DNA from: Basidiobolus meristosporus CBS 931.73
Lineage: Eukaryota; Basidiobolomycota; Basidiobolomycetes; Basidiobolales; Basidiobolaceae
Assembly: GCA_002104905.1 (NCBI GenBank)
Contig: MCFE01000511.1
Coordinates: forward strand, 1-64,000
Length of the DNA: 64,000 bases
Reading direction: 5' to 3'
In this document: in pieces, positions 44,443-56,989 of the stretch
Layout: every line of letters starts with the position of its first letter
Numbering within the stretch: the first letter of the stretch is position 1
Position numbers and translations under genes: made by a program
Notes under the pieces: model-generated
Seen by the model: only the letters and a program-made list of their open reading frames with translations
What the model was told of the DNA's origin: nothing
The model's database searches: none

Positions 44443-47400
44443 CTACTCCTTCACTGGCTCTGGCTCCTGAGTGGCTTGGGACGAAGCGTCGTCAAAGTCG
44501 ACGTCACCGCGAATAGACCCGGTACCTGTGGTGTTCACTAGATGGAAAATGGAGGCTTAGAGAAACATTCTCAATCGGCACAACAGCTTTCGAAACTCAG
44601 TACCTTCTAGACTCAAATGGCTCATGGTTTCATCAATGCGCTCATCATCGGGTGCGGATAACAGCTAAATGGGGAGGTGGATTGAGTTGGTCGAACGGCT
44701 GATAATACTCGCTTCGTTACTAACCTCATCCTCGTATGCATTCCCATTCATGGATTTCTGGCTGTGAGTGCTATCATTGGCCGTGAGGCTTTCCTTCAGC
44801 TCTGTGCGCAGGATACGGGATCAGCTAAAGGGCTCGGATAAGGTAAGATCGGGGCTTTCTTTACCTGGTTGCTGACTTGCGTCTGATTTGAGCTCAGAAT
44901 ATGCTATGGAAGGAGTGACGGTTTTTTTGGACTTGGCGGTCTCCTCGGCAAGTAACGCCTATACACCATCGTATTGGTAAACAAAACACAAACCCAAACG
45001 TTTTCTAGCAATGGACTTACCGCCTTGTAATCCGCAAACAGCTCCTCATGCTCTTGAGGGTCAGCAAGGGAGTCGGCGATTTTGGATTTGTTGGATTTGA
45101 CAAGCTGCTCCTTCCACAGGGCAACGATCCTGGACATATGACTATACGAAAAGTTCAATCAATCAACTCACATCTTCCTCGAATACCTGGCAATTACCTG
45201 GGAAGATAGGTTCTTGCGAAGAAAGCAGCTTCGGGGATTCTGTCGGTATTTACCAGAATATTTAGACAGTTCTCAAGGTCGCCCAGGGACCAGTAGCAAG
45301 AGAAGGCGATGTTGTTTTTTCCCTCGTCGGCAGCCTTCTGGGCGAGCTCCTGCATCCCGTCGACGTTACCGCAGGCGGTGTACATGAGCAACAGTCCGCT
45401 TAGGTCATTTGCCTTCTTCAGGCATTCTTCGGCCAGATTGAATTTCCAGTTGTTTAATGCGACATCGCCAAGAATTCTCCATCTACTTTCCGAGTCGGTG
45501 CTCTTCGCGATTTCATGAGCGAACTCGAGGCGGTTAAGTTGCAGGGCAAGGTCAAACTTGTGCTCGTTATCCGTGGTCACTTCGAGGGCCAGTTCCTTGA
45601 GGTCTTGGCCTTCCAAGAATCTAGCAACCCGGTTTCTTTGGTCGTGACTGATCTGAGGTAGAAGGCTCTCGGCGGTCTCGGTATCCCCACGAAGAATGGC
45701 GGTCTGGTACTCAACAACCGTCAACGAAAGATTGTAGCTATAGACGTTGGCATCTTTGTCGGCAAGGTAGATTCTATTATCACGAGGGATGTACCCAAGG
45801 AGATACATGTTGGTGTCAAAGTGGGCGATGGTGTTGACTTGACCACCAACCAGGTAATTCAAGCGGTTCAGGGTGTTGGTATACACGAAGCAGTCACCAA
45901 CCCAATAACCGGTCTTGATGCTTTCTGGAATCTCCGTAACAAACTCCAGTGCATCCTCCACTCCTTCGTCGCCTGGGTTTCCACCACTCTCGATGAATTC
46001 GTTGTATGCTGCCCGATTGAATCTTAGAACAAAGAAAGAATCATCCGATGCGATGGTCACGAGATCACCAGCCTCGGACCAGTACACATTAGTAGCAACA
46101 ACGTCAATACGTCTGACTAAACCTCCGGTCTCCCAGTCATAGAAATTGAGGAAGGAGGAGCCACGAACTCCAACAAGAACGCCTCCGAAAAGTCCTTCAA
46201 TAGAGAACTTCACATGTGAGAGTAGCCCGGACTTTTCCTTGAAGTTTTTGTTGAACACTTTGACGCTGCTGGAGGACTCCCGGATGGCATATCTGTTCGA
46301 ATCAACAGGTTACTTCCAGCTCTGCGGCTTCCGTGGGGCAGGTGGTTTATGCAACTTACTCGTTTGAATCGGTAGCCCAGACAAACTCCAGGGCACGGCC
46401 AAAGCTCTTGTTTCTCCAAGCAAGAGCGGTGTAGATGATATATTCGCCATCACCGCAGACAACCACAAATCTAGTGGAAACAAGACACGCTTAGTAAAGG
46501 GATCTGTGTCTATGATGAACGGGGCAATAATGGAATACCTTCCGTTAGGGCTGTGTTGCAACGTTTGAGGATATACTTCACAACTACCCAAGTCTTTGAC
46601 GGGAAGAGTCATGCGCTCACCCTCTTTGGAATATTCCTCTAAAACACACGGGAATCTAGTTCAGTGGTCATGCTAGAACGCGTACCATGACAAGGAAACC
46701 TACCGATTCCACTCTTCACGTTTGTAGTCAAGATCTCGTTGTGTCTTGCCCAAATGATTTTCCCGCTATTATCCATGCTGATCGCAGGCTCCTCACGGCC
46801 AAGCTAAAACACTGGTGTGAATAGTCCGCGTCAATTCATCGCCATAGAGCTGCTAACACATACCTTAATAACGACTGCACCCTCATCGTAACCGATACCA
46901 ATATCGTTAGAGCCTCGCTGATAAGCCAGCACCCATCCACGATCCAATCCGTAGTTTAGGGTGTTTTCAATGCGATAGGTGTTGGCGTGCCAGATCTTGA
47001 CTGAGCCTGTTATGAAAGCGAAGAGGTCAGCTCCTGTAGTACGTGTACCAAATGGTCAAAAGGTCAACAACCATCTTCACTAGCAGTCAGGATAACTGGC
47101 AATTCAGGGTGGAAGCAGGCGGCGGAGACATTCTGGCTATGACCTTCCAATGTTTGCACGCAACTCTTGTTTTGGTAGTCCCAGATCTTCACCAGCCTAG
47201 CAACAGAAAATGTAAGCACAGGCAGCCTCGATAACACGGGTAGATACTGACTTGTCGTCGGCTCCAGATACGAGATAGGGCTTATCACCACCACTGTAAT
47301 AGTCCACAGTGTTTACTCCTTTATCGTGACCTTCGAGAGTGAAGTTGGCAACGGGGGATCCCACATTCCAAACCTTGAATACCAATCAATATCAAGCCAT

Positions 47401-48258
47401 GGACAAGACTCGAGATGAGCTGAAGAGTACCTTGATGGTTTTATCGAGAGAAGCACTAGCAAAGGTATTGGTATCTTTTGGATTGAAATTGACCATCATG
47501 ACGTAGTGGGAATGCCCTTCAAAGACCTAGGATACTGGTTAGTCCAGGGCTCAACAACAGCGGTAGACCTGAAGGCCTTACCTGCATGCACTTCCATCCT
47601 TTTTCCCAATTCCATAATTTGATGGTCATATCATCACTACTACTGAGCACATAAGGTTGTGTGGGGTGAACAGCAATACTACGGATATAATCCACATGGG
47701 CATCGAAGCTGGCAACTTTCTCGTGTGTGTTGTAATTGAAGACGCGAAGCTGCATATCATCAGAACCAGCAATAAGCCAACTCTTTCTGGCGATAAATTT
47801 GGCAGCACGCACTGTAGTTTAAGATGATCATCAGCATCAATGCGAGGAAAAGTCGTCACACTACACGAATCGCGTGCAGATGAGGACGCTGTAAACAAAC
47901 GGACCTGGCAAATCGGTTACTTCAAAGGTCTTGACCAAGCTCTGAAAATGAGAAGTGAATGAGTATTTTGGTGGTTGGTAGCTGGGGTGTCTCCAGCCAA
48001 GAATCACCGTGCGCACTAAGAGAGTTTCCAGTGATTGAGAGACGTTGACTGTACCTGAGTCTCGTAGTTCCAGACGTAAACATTGCCATTGTACAAACTA
48101 GCCATAACCCAAGGCTCAGTAGGATGTAGGTCAACACATTTGACTCTGTCAGACCGAGACAAAAGTTTTTTCTAAAAGAGCAAGATGAATAAGAGGGCGA
48201 CGTAAAACAAGAGAAGGAAGAACACCAAATGCAGGCATACTTTGATGTCGATTTTCAT
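44443..48258 (-). CDS. SEC27: Coatomer subunit beta-prime (COPI)
   Basis: WD40/alpha-solenoid subunit of the COPI coat that recognises dilysine cargo in Golgi-to-ER retrieval. Seventeen exons, hand-placed and in frame (916 residues): 48258-48241, 48171-48055, 47941-47905, 47820-47582, 47526-47431, 47373-47252, 47196-47072, 47006-46864, 46803-46704, 46638-46539, 46470-46360, 46292-45198, 45141-45021, 44958-44865, 44801-44725, 44664-44604, 44537-44443. The start [20 protein letters not shown] matches the family N-terminus; WD repeats follow ([53 protein letters not shown]), then the second propeller and the solenoid ([38 protein letters not shown]). The acidic C-terminus is variable in the family. 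Introns are 53-110 bp. It diverges from TFIIE beta. Confidence 0.96.
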
Positions 48259-48710
48259 CTCCAAGTAAGAAAGTCTATTACAGCTTGTTACAAAGACGGC
48301 AACAAAGAACGCTTTGGATATGTCAAGCCTTGAGGTATTGTTTCCATATAATGTATGAAAATTGATGTTCAACTATAAGCCGTGGCTGACGACTGATTTC
48401 TTTTGTCCAATCAGAGAAGAATACCTGTGTCCAGCACTATGCTTAATGCCAACAGAATAAGCAAACAACACAAGTTACGCCATGGTTTAGTATGATCCTA
48501 AGCGAAATCCCCATTATCCTGAGCGAGATCGGTATTGAGAATTAGGGTTCGGAATACTATTTTTGGGGGCACAAATTGAAATATAATTGTTCTTTGTCAC
48601 CAATGGATAGCCATTTCCGTGCAAAATGGTTTAATCGAAAGTCATAAAAGAGTAGCCTGCTGCTCTTTACATGATCAATTTAGTTTCACCTGTCTTTGCA
48701 GTGGTAGACC
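48259..48710. promoter_or_regulatory. Divergent promoter, COPI beta-prime / TFIIE beta
   Basis: 450 bp between the two start codons. AT-rich with no obvious TATA for the COPI side; a near-repeat GCGAAATCCCCATTATCC / GCGAGATCGGTATTG lies at about 48,503-48,538. Nothing else recognised. Confidence 0.5.
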
Positions 48711-50079
48711 ATGGGCTCGTTGTTGGAACAGCAAAAGGCCTTCAAAAAGAGACTGGCAGCTCAGCCAGTCATACAAAGAGCACATGTAGCAGGCCCACCA
48801 CCACCAAATCTGTACACACCAATACCAAGCCAACTTCAAGATATTTTGGAGCCGGCAAAGAAAAAACAAAAGATAAAAAAAGGCAAGTAGACTTGGCACT
48901 TGTTCTTCGAGGGGCAGTGCACGGTATATTCGAGGTTGCTGTACACATGTAGTTTTCGAGCTATCTAGTCACATATTCACGCGTCTAAGAGGATAGTGAC
49001 TTGTTCTTAGTTGTATGGTGTTTGCTTAGAAACCCATCCTCGCTGCGAATATTTGCAAACCAGCACAAGCACATACTGATGTTTTAAACTCGATAGTTCT
49101 TCCGGAAGCAAGTCCAGCGGTTGGTGGACGGCACACACTCAGTATGGTGTATACGGTGATCAATTTCCTCAAAGTAAGCCTTGGAAAGTTGACGTGGCCT
49201 GAACTGCCACCAGGATAGTTGTTGATTTATTGTTCAGTCAGTAGAAGAACCACAGACAGCAGACGATCTGAAGCGGCATGTTGGTGCTGACCTTGACGTG
49301 AATCCAGAGTTGTATCAAACCCTGACACAGAACAACAAGATCGACTATGACACCAAAACCCATATGTTCTCCTATCGGGTAACTATGTGTTGTAGAGACT
49401 AGTCATTCAGCGGCGCGTCTAATGCCAATCAACTGAATATTCTTAGCCAGCATATAACATCAAGACGAAAGAAGATCTGTTGGCACTCTTGCAAGAGAAG
49501 CAGGACGAGGGGGGTATGGAGGTGCGAGAGCTGAAGGATTCTTACATTGATGTGAAAGGAGTTGTTGAGGTACTTGCAGCTTCATCTGGGAGTAGTCTTT
49601 TGGGATGCTGACTGTGGTTGGGATAGGAACTGGCTGAAGCAGGACAAATCTACATCATTCGAAATAAGGATGAGACCCCACGCATTCTATTTTACAACGA
49701 TGCCCGGCTCAACTGCGATTTCGATGCAGGTGACGATATTGGTTTCGAAGCTTTCCCCTGGACCATTCGATGGCTAACGTTTCACCATTGCTAGATTTCA
49801 AGCAAATGTGGCACGATCTACGAGCACCTGACGAGACCGATTTGCCTGCCGAGCTCGACAAAGGTAACCTCATTGCATTGGGCCCGCTTGTGCGTGTTAC
49901 TCACCACCCGATCTTCGACTGGTTTAGCCGGACTCAAAACGATGGAGGTGTTCGAAAAGAAAGCCAAGTCCGACGAACCGAAGCACAAGAAATCCAAGGC
50001 CAGGAATCGGAAGGTCAAGATCACCAACACTCATTTGGAGGGCATCGATCTTACACAGGATTATGTTGCGCCCAGATGA
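48711..50079 (+). CDS. TFA2: TFIIE beta subunit
   Basis: General RNA polymerase II initiation factor subunit with two winged helices that help promoter opening. Seven exons: 48711-48882, 49097-49173, 49238-49378, 49447-49569, 49627-49729, 49795-49863, 49928-50079; 837 coding bases, 278 residues. Visible: GRHTLSMVYTVINFLK with LKRHVGADLDVNPELYQTL (first winged helix), YRPAYNIKTKEDLLALL and ELKDSYIDVKGVVEELAEAG (second), RILFYNDARL, then DFKQMWHDLRAPDETDLPAE, LKTMEVFEK and the conserved basic end RNRKVKITNTHLEGIDL. Intron 1 (48883-49096, 214 bp) uses a GC donor (G|GCAAGT); the phase fits, but a missed micro-exon cannot be excluded. The N-terminus before it is variable in the family. It converges with eL19, 167 bp away. 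Confidence 0.92.
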
Positions 50080-50246
50080 ACGTTGCGGGAAATCAAGTGA
50101 GCCTAAACGAAATTCACAATATCCACAAAGCACTGGCTGTCATAGTTGCGCTCAAAACATGAATAAATTTATTGTTTTTCGTCGTTCTGATTATTTGAGA
50201 TACAATGGGAGTAAGGAGAGAAGTGTGCATGATGATCCATCTCGAT

Positions 50247-50970
50247 TTAGGCGAGAAGGGCATCCTTCTTGGCTTGCACACGCTCAGCACGACGCTCACG
50301 AGCGGCCTTAGCCTTGAGACGGTGAGCCTCGGCTTGGTCAGCAATAAGCTTAGCTCTGAGCTTCTCGGCCTTGGCCTTGTGAATGAACTCCATGAGAACA
50401 CGCTTGTTCTTGAAGACATTACCTTTAGACTTCATGTAGAGAGAGTGGTACAAGTGCTTGTCGATCTTGCCGGCTTCACGGTACTTTCTCAACATACGTC
50501 TCAAAACACGTTGACGACGCATCCAAAGGACTTGGGTGGGCATACGAGCCTCGGCGGTACCTCTACGTTTACCAGTGCCAGTGTGACGTCCCTTGCGCTT
50601 GGCAGCGAGTTTTTCACGGACTCTGAAACGAGAGTGAACAACGTTGGGCTTCTTGATGATAAGACCATCCTTGATAAGCTTGCGAATGTTTTGACCTGGG
50701 GAGAGGGTTGGAGTTCGGTTAATACGCGCAGCACCACATAGTGTCGTATCGACTGGTACTTACGAGAGTTGGCGTTGCCGATCTCATTAACTTCGTTAGG
50801 ATCGATCCAAACCTTTCTCTTGCCGCACTTGAGGACGCTAGCGGCCAAACGCTTCTGACTGCTTAAAGAAACCCTACGTCAATGCGGATTAGTGTCAGCA
50901 ATGGATGGCTGCATTCGACTCGATCAATGGATACAGATCCAGTCGATTTCCACTAATGAAATCCTTACAT
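50247..50970 (-). CDS. RPL19: 60S ribosomal protein eL19
   Basis: Structural protein of the large ribosomal subunit. Three coding exons: 50970-50969 (AT only), 50873-50764, 50695-50247; introns of 95 and 68 bp. The start codon is split by the first intron (AT|G), giving [20 protein letters not shown] after the Met. The 186 residues match the family from end to end: [72 protein letters not shown] and a Lys/Arg/Ala-rich helical C-terminus. The length is close to yeast eL19 (189). Confidence 0.96.
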
Positions 50971-51339
50971 TTTCCGCTTGAAGCAAACTGTCGGGCAGTA
51001 GAGGGGAAAAAGAGAAAGAAACCCCGCCTACCCGGTAAAAAATAGCATTTAACGGGTGCCGATTATTGCGTAAAAATTCTTTTGACCTGATGCCAATTAA
51101 ACTTATGATAGGATCCGGCACGCTCCATTTCAAATCTTATGATAGGATCCGGCGTGCTCAATTTCTTTGCGTGATGGAACCATATCACGTGGCGAGCGGG
51201 ATTTGTCCCCGGTGGAGTTACATGTTCGGCCGAAATGTTGATTAAGGAAAACGTAGTCTGATCACCTGTCATGCTCACTGCATATAACTATAAATAATGG
51301 CCATCTAAGCTCGTTGAATATCATTGCTCCATTGCTGGA
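50971..51339. promoter_or_regulatory. Divergent promoter, eL19 / ABC transporter
   Basis: 370 bp. Contains a 24-bp direct repeat at 51102-51125 and 51136-51159, and near the ABC start a TATA-like ACTATAAATAATGG at about 51,287-51,300. Confidence 0.6.
51102..51159 (+). repeat. 24-bp direct repeat in the ABC / eL19 promoter
   Basis: CTTATGATAGGATCCGGC followed by RYGCTC, twice, 34 bases apart with two mismatches. Contains a GATA core and a CCGG. Possible regulator site; not matched to a known factor. Confidence 0.7.
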
Positions 51340-54300
51340 ATGATACTCAGTGATCTACCTGACGAGAAGGGAGTGACCTCGAAAGAGAAACGATATGGCT
51401 ACTTTGATCTCTATCGCTATGCCACAGGCGACGACAAGGCGCTGATGTTGCTGGGCCTAATGGGCGCGTCGGTATCAGGAGTGGCTGCTCCATTGATGAC
51501 GATGGTTAGCGGTGATTTGATCAACCTGTTCTCGCGATACTTTGCCGCCGATTCACCCGTTAGTACGGATCATTTCAAGAAAGATGCCAATGCCCTTGTT
51601 CTTTACTTTGTATGTATCGGAGTGGTCGCATTTGTCTGCTGTTATGCATCCCGTTGCACTTTTGCCTGGACTGGAGATCGTATTGCCCGCCGCGTGCGAG
51701 AAGCTTATCTTAAAGCCGTTCTTCGTCAAGAGATCGCTTACTTTGACCAACTTGGGCCTGGCGAGGTTGCGACTAGGATCTCTCGCGACACGCATTTGTT
51801 GCACGACGGGATTTCGATCAAAGTGACCATGGCGTTCCAGGTTCTTTCAATCATCATCTCAGGGTTTGTCGTTGCCTTCATCCGAGATTGGAAGCTGTCC
51901 TTGGCGCTGTGCTGTCTGATTCCACTGGTGCTCGTAACTCTCACTGCTTGTGCTTAGTAAGTTTCTCCCAAGCCTCGTAATTTCAGAATACCTGACCTCT
52001 TAGCAATGAGTAGCTACATAGAGAAAATGGCTCAAAGAGAATCGGACCTCCAATCGAAGGCTGGTACTCATGCGGAAGAGGTGATTGCGAGTGCACGAAC
52101 CTTCACCACGTTCGGTATCCAGGGTAGATTGGCAGATACATTCGAGTGTTTCCTGCAGCAGATCGAAGCTATTTCAAAGATGAAGGCTGTAGCGTCAGCA
52201 TTTAGCCAATCAGGCGTTTTATTGTGGATTCTACTGGTCCATTGCCTCGCTTTATGGTACGGCGGTAGGCTGGTTGTGGATAAGGAAATTGAAGTTGGCA
52301 CCGTTAATACTGTGCTTGTCTCGGTAGGTCACTATACCAATGGTTGCATGCTGCACGGATTGACAATCTTTGCCCGCTGTTGCAGGTATTCCTAGGCGCG
52401 CTTTCCCTCAATGGGATTGCCCCTACCTTTCAAGCATTTACCAAGGCAAGAGGTGCTGGCTCCAAGCTATATGATGTTATTGACCGCGTCCCACCCATCG
52501 ATTCAGCATCTCCAGAAGGAAAAGTCTTGGACAGCCCCGTTGGCCACATCCAATTGTGCGACGTGGTTTTTCAGTACCCTGCCCGGCCTACTGTGGAGGT
52601 ATTGAAGGGAATAAGTTTGGATGTGAGGCCTGGTACAACCGTGGCGCTGGTGGGTTCTTCGGGATCGGGGAAATCTACCATCATCGAGCTGATTGAACGA
52701 TATCACGACACCATTGGCGGCCAGGTTTTGTTCGATGGCCATGACATTAGACAGCTTAACTTGAGATGGTTGCGGCGAAACATCTCTTTAGTCTCGCAAG
52801 AACCTACGCTATTCAGCACGACAATATGGGAAAACGTCGCGTACGGTCTGATTGGGACCGAATCCGAAAGCCTGGACAAAGATGCCAAAATGAAGCTCAT
52901 AGTAGAGGCTTGTAAAATGTCCAATGCCCACGATTTCATCATGGATCTTCCACTTCAATACGAAACGTTGACTGGTGAGCGTGGGTTTCTCCTTTCTGGT
53001 GGCCAGAAGCAACGCATAGCCATCGCTCGTGCTGTAGTGAAGAATCCAAAAGTGCTTCTGCTGGATGAGGCCACCTCTGCTCTGGACACCCAGGCAGAGG
53101 GCATCGTTCAAGATGCTTTGAACCGTATCGCACAAGATCGTACCACCATTACCATCGCCCATCGATTGTCAACTATTCGCCACGCAACAAAAATAGTTGT
53201 CATGGATGGTGGAGAGATAAGAGAGTCTGGAAATCATGCTGAGCTTATGGAGCTCAACGGTATCTACGCCAAACTCGTAGAGGCGCAATCGGTTGATACC
53301 AAGTGTAGCACACAGTTGGTTTCCGAGAGCAAGAGCGCGGAGGAGGTAGTCGGTGACCCTCCCATTGATCAGAATAGCACAGTTATGAGTGCGCTTGAGG
53401 CTGGATCAACCAAGTCACACAATACTCTTGAATTGATCATCGCCATTGCTAGGGCTAACTACCAAGAGATAGGATATACGATAACCGGCTCGCTGTCATC
53501 TATCATTAATGGCGGTATCAATCCTGTCTTCGCTATTCTTTTCGCTCACTACGTAACTGACTTAAGCACCAGTATTACGGATTCTGATGCGACGAACAAC
53601 AAAAACCACTGGACCTTACTGCTGCTTTACGTCTCCGTTGCCGCATTCATAGCACAGTGGCTTTCAACCTATAGCTTCCTTATTGCTAGCGAACGCTTGT
53701 CAACTCGATTGCGCTCATCCTGTTTTCGTTCCATTCTGCGCCAGGACATAGGATGGTTCGATAGGAAAGAGAATACGGCCGGCTCTCTGACGTCCAGTCT
53801 TGCTTTGGATGCCACCCTTGTGCAGGGTCTTACGGGAATGACTGCGGGAGTACTCATCAACTTCACTACCTGTATTGTGGTGGGGATTGTGATCGGATTC
53901 GTATTTGATTGGAAGTTGACTCTTGTGGCTCTCCCTTTTGTGCCCATCCTTGGTGGTGGCTGCAGTGGTTGATATGCACATGTCCGAGGGTTATCATGAG
54001 CAGATACGAGAGTCCTATGAGATTTCCTGTCAGATTGCATCGGAGTCGGTGAGGGCCATCCGTACTGTAGCTTCGTTGACGCGGGAAGACAACGTCTGCC
54101 ATATATACAGTGAGGAGTTGGAGAAGCCGATGGCAGCTGGCAGAAAAAATGCCCTCGTTGGCTCCCTGGCGTATGCCTTCTCGCAGAGTATCATCTATTT
54201 TTCGACTGCACTAGTCTTCTGGTATGGTGGTGAAAGGGTAAGCATATAACGGCCCATTGCTAAGAACATGAGAACTGACTATTAGTTGAAATTAGATTAT

Positions 54301-55243
54301 CGACTCTGGTCACATCAACCATCTAACTAGCTTTATCATTGTCTCGGAAGGGGTGATTTTCGGTGCACAAAGTGCTGGCCAAATCTTTGCTTACTTCCCC
54401 GACATCTCCCGCGCAAAAGCTGCCGCATCGAATATACTAAACCTTCTGCAACGCAAGCCTCGGATTGATACTTGGTCCATAAATGGCGCCTCCCCCGCAA
54501 AAATCGAGGGATACATCCATTTCGAGAATGTGCACTTTGGCCACTACGCAAATCAGCCTGTTCTGCGAGGCCTGAATTTCGAGGCCAGACCAGGTCAGTA
54601 TGTTGCTCTAGTTGGTCCCTCAGGTTCTGGGAAATCTACCGCGATTAGTCTCGTCGAAAGGTTTTACGATGTTCAGAAGGGACAAATCCTACTGGATGGC
54701 AGGAACATTGCTGAGCTAAACATAAATACGCTAAGACGGCTCATCTCATTAGTATCACAAGAGCCAACCTTGTACAACATGTCCATTAGGGAGAACATTG
54801 TCATTGGCGTTGAAGGCTCAGTGGCTCAAGAAAAGGTTGAGCAAGTATGCCGTGACGCTAACATCCATGATTTCATCATGTCTTTACCGGATGCTTACGA
54901 GACAAATGTTGGTGGTGGCGGCGCTCAGCTCTCAGGCGGACAGAAACAGCGGATATCAATTGCACGCGCTCTGATCCGAGATCCGAAAATTCTACTTTTG
55001 GACGAAGCAACTTCTGCTCTTGACTCTCAATCAGAGCGAAGCGTACAAAGCGCCCTTGACAAAGCCTCTCACGGTAGAACTACGATAGCTATAGCACACC
55101 GCCTTTCAACCATTCAACATGCTGACCTGATCTGCGTTCTTAAAGATGGAATAATTGTTGAGAAGGGTTCGCATAAGGAGCTATTGGGCTTACAAGGCAC
55201 ATACTACAAGATGGTTCAAGAGCAAAATATGCATGGGGGTTGA
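51340..55243 (+). CDS. ABCB-type full transporter (P-glycoprotein-like), one frameshift
   Basis: ATP-driven exporter with TMD-NBD-TMD-NBD layout, about 1,240 residues. Exons: 51340-51956, 52011-52323, 52386 to 54237, 54296-55243. NBD1 has Walker A GSSGSGKST (about 52,650), Q-loop LVSQEPTLF, signature LSGGQKQR, Walker B LLLDEATSALD and IAHRLSTI; NBD2 has GPSGSGKST (about 54,620), LVSQEPTLY, LSGGQKQR, ILLLDEATSALD and IAHRLSTIQ. Both sites look catalytically complete. Two oddities: the first intron must use the AG at 52010, because the better-looking AG at 52003 leads to a stop, and the second TMD is frameshifted by one base at about 53,951-53,957 (ALPFVPIL, then in the next frame VVAAVVDMHMSEGYHEQ). 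The shift may be an error or a disabling mutation. Related proteins export drugs, toxins, lipids or peptide pheromones; the substrate is unknown. Confidence 0.9.
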
Positions 55244-55910
55244 TGCCACTTCACTATATATATATACAATATATTCATATTTTTGCATTAATTGTATTAT
55301 GAGTGGGCTGATTTTACATTAATGGGATTGTATGCTTTGATGTATGGGAGGTACCCAATGTGCATAAGTATCATTGATACATCTAAATTTCTCCAAACTC
55401 ATACAATTAATGACAGAACACTCAGAAACATAATAGATAGTGGCTAAGGGGAAGTAATAGCATACCATAGATTTTACTGTAAATCAGCAACTATGAATGA
55501 TGCATTATATGGCATATCACAGCTACTCAACCGTACACCATTTTTTCTGGGATGAGAAAGGGTTTAAACAGATATATGACACTTATGAAGCAAGTCACAA
55601 TTGTGAAAAAATTAAGCTTATGATCCTGTCAAGGGAGTATCACAAAGTCACAAAATAGGAATTCTGTGACTGAGTAGTATTGATGCTATCAGGATACAGT
55701 ACAAATAATGTCAGAAAAATAATGCTCTCTGAATGTCAAAGAAAACTTGACCAAAGATTATCAATTATATATTGTCCTCTACAGCTTTTCAAATTATAGA
55801 ATATATAATGTATATGTGCCAAGACCCAGTATAGAAAGTGGGATTTCTATCTATTTAGTGGATCCTTAATTTCCTTATAACAGAGTGACAGGGGAGTTCT
55901 TATTGAAAGT
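55244..55910. other. AT-rich intergenic sequence
   Basis: Follows the ABC gene up to the first transposon relic. ATATATATATACAATATATTC and the like near 55,255; no gene, repeat partner or RNA gene recognised. Confidence 0.6.
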
Positions 55911-56180
55911 GTCTTGGAGATATTAGAAGTGATTGGGAGAACAAGTAGATTATACATGGTCTTGGAGTGGTATACACATTGAATAGGTTAAGGAGGGTCC
56001 CAAGAAAATGTGTGCAAAGTTTGGGGCTGTTTGGACAACTTTGAGAATTTTCATGTTCTGGGGAAATATTCTACAGTAAATCCAACTAGGAGTCTGGTCA
56101 GTATTCCCTAGGATTTGAAGGTAATGATCTAGATGACTACATTAGGTGAATATTTAGGTGGAATTACAAATCTTTACAAC
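55911..56180 (-). repeat. Copia-A LTR relic, inverted
   Basis: Inverted family-A LTR with internal deletions, recognised by GATTGGGAGAACAAGTAGAT, GGGGCTGTTTGGACAAC and the end TCTTTACAACA. It is followed by the inverted 3' end of pol, so it is the 3' LTR of a minus-strand copy. Confidence 0.85.
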
Positions 56181-56989
56181 ACTCCCACCCCTACTAAATG
56201 CTCAAACTGACTAATCCTAATTTTGACCTAAGATATCTAAACTTGTCTCTAGCTAATGAATTGGGTAAATATGTCTGCAATCATTTCATCTGAAGGGCAG
56301 TAGACTAAGCTAATTAAGTTATTCTCTATAGCTTCATGTATGAAATGATGTCTAATATTCATGTGCCAGTTCTAGCATGAAAAGTTAGATTTCTACCTAA
56401 TTGTGTACATCCTTGATTATCTTGAAATAAAGTAATAGGTGTTTTTTGACATAGGCCTAAATCTGTAAAAGGCTTTATTAACCACCTTGCTTCTTTTGTA
56501 GCTTCACAGGCTGCATATACTCTGCCTCAGTGGTAGAAAGTGCTACAGTTGGTTGCTTTCTTGAATTCCATGAAACTACTCCTTTACAGTATTGAAAGGT
56601 GTATTCTGTTGTAAAAATTTGTATTTCCACCTGAATACTCACCTAACTTAGTCACTTAGATAATTACCTTCAAATCCTAGAGAATACTGACCAAATACCT
56701 TGTTGGGATTTACTTAGAATATTTTCACCAAAATACCAGGTACCCAGAACATGAAAATTCTCAAAGTTGTCCAAACAGCCCCAAACTTTGCACACATGTT
56801 CTTGGGAACTGCCTTAACCTATTCTACGTGTTTGTAATGCCAAGACCGGGTAAAAGTATAAATACTACTTTTACATTCAACAAATCATTAAGTGAAAACC
56901 ACATAATATACCTGTCCTCCCAATCACTTCCAATATCTCCAAGACTCTTACAACATATTCTGTGGTGGATCTTCTGTCTTCCAAATTTT
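56181..56989 (-). mobile_element. Copia-A RNase H end, inverted, split by a solo LTR
   Basis: Minus-strand 3' end of a family-A pol gene: counterpart of the LAREKF, DEMIADIFTKP, HIDIRHHF and TEAEYM regions, with stops. It is interrupted at 56607-56955 by a solo LTR and cut at 56989 by element 3. Confidence 0.88.
56607..56955 (+). repeat. Solo copia-A LTR with perfect target duplication
   Basis: 349 bp from TGTTGTAA to TTACAACA, flanked by identical TATTC at 56602-56606 and 56956-56960. It sits within the inverted pol fragment, so it is younger than that copy; the internal region was lost by LTR recombination. Confidence 0.95.
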
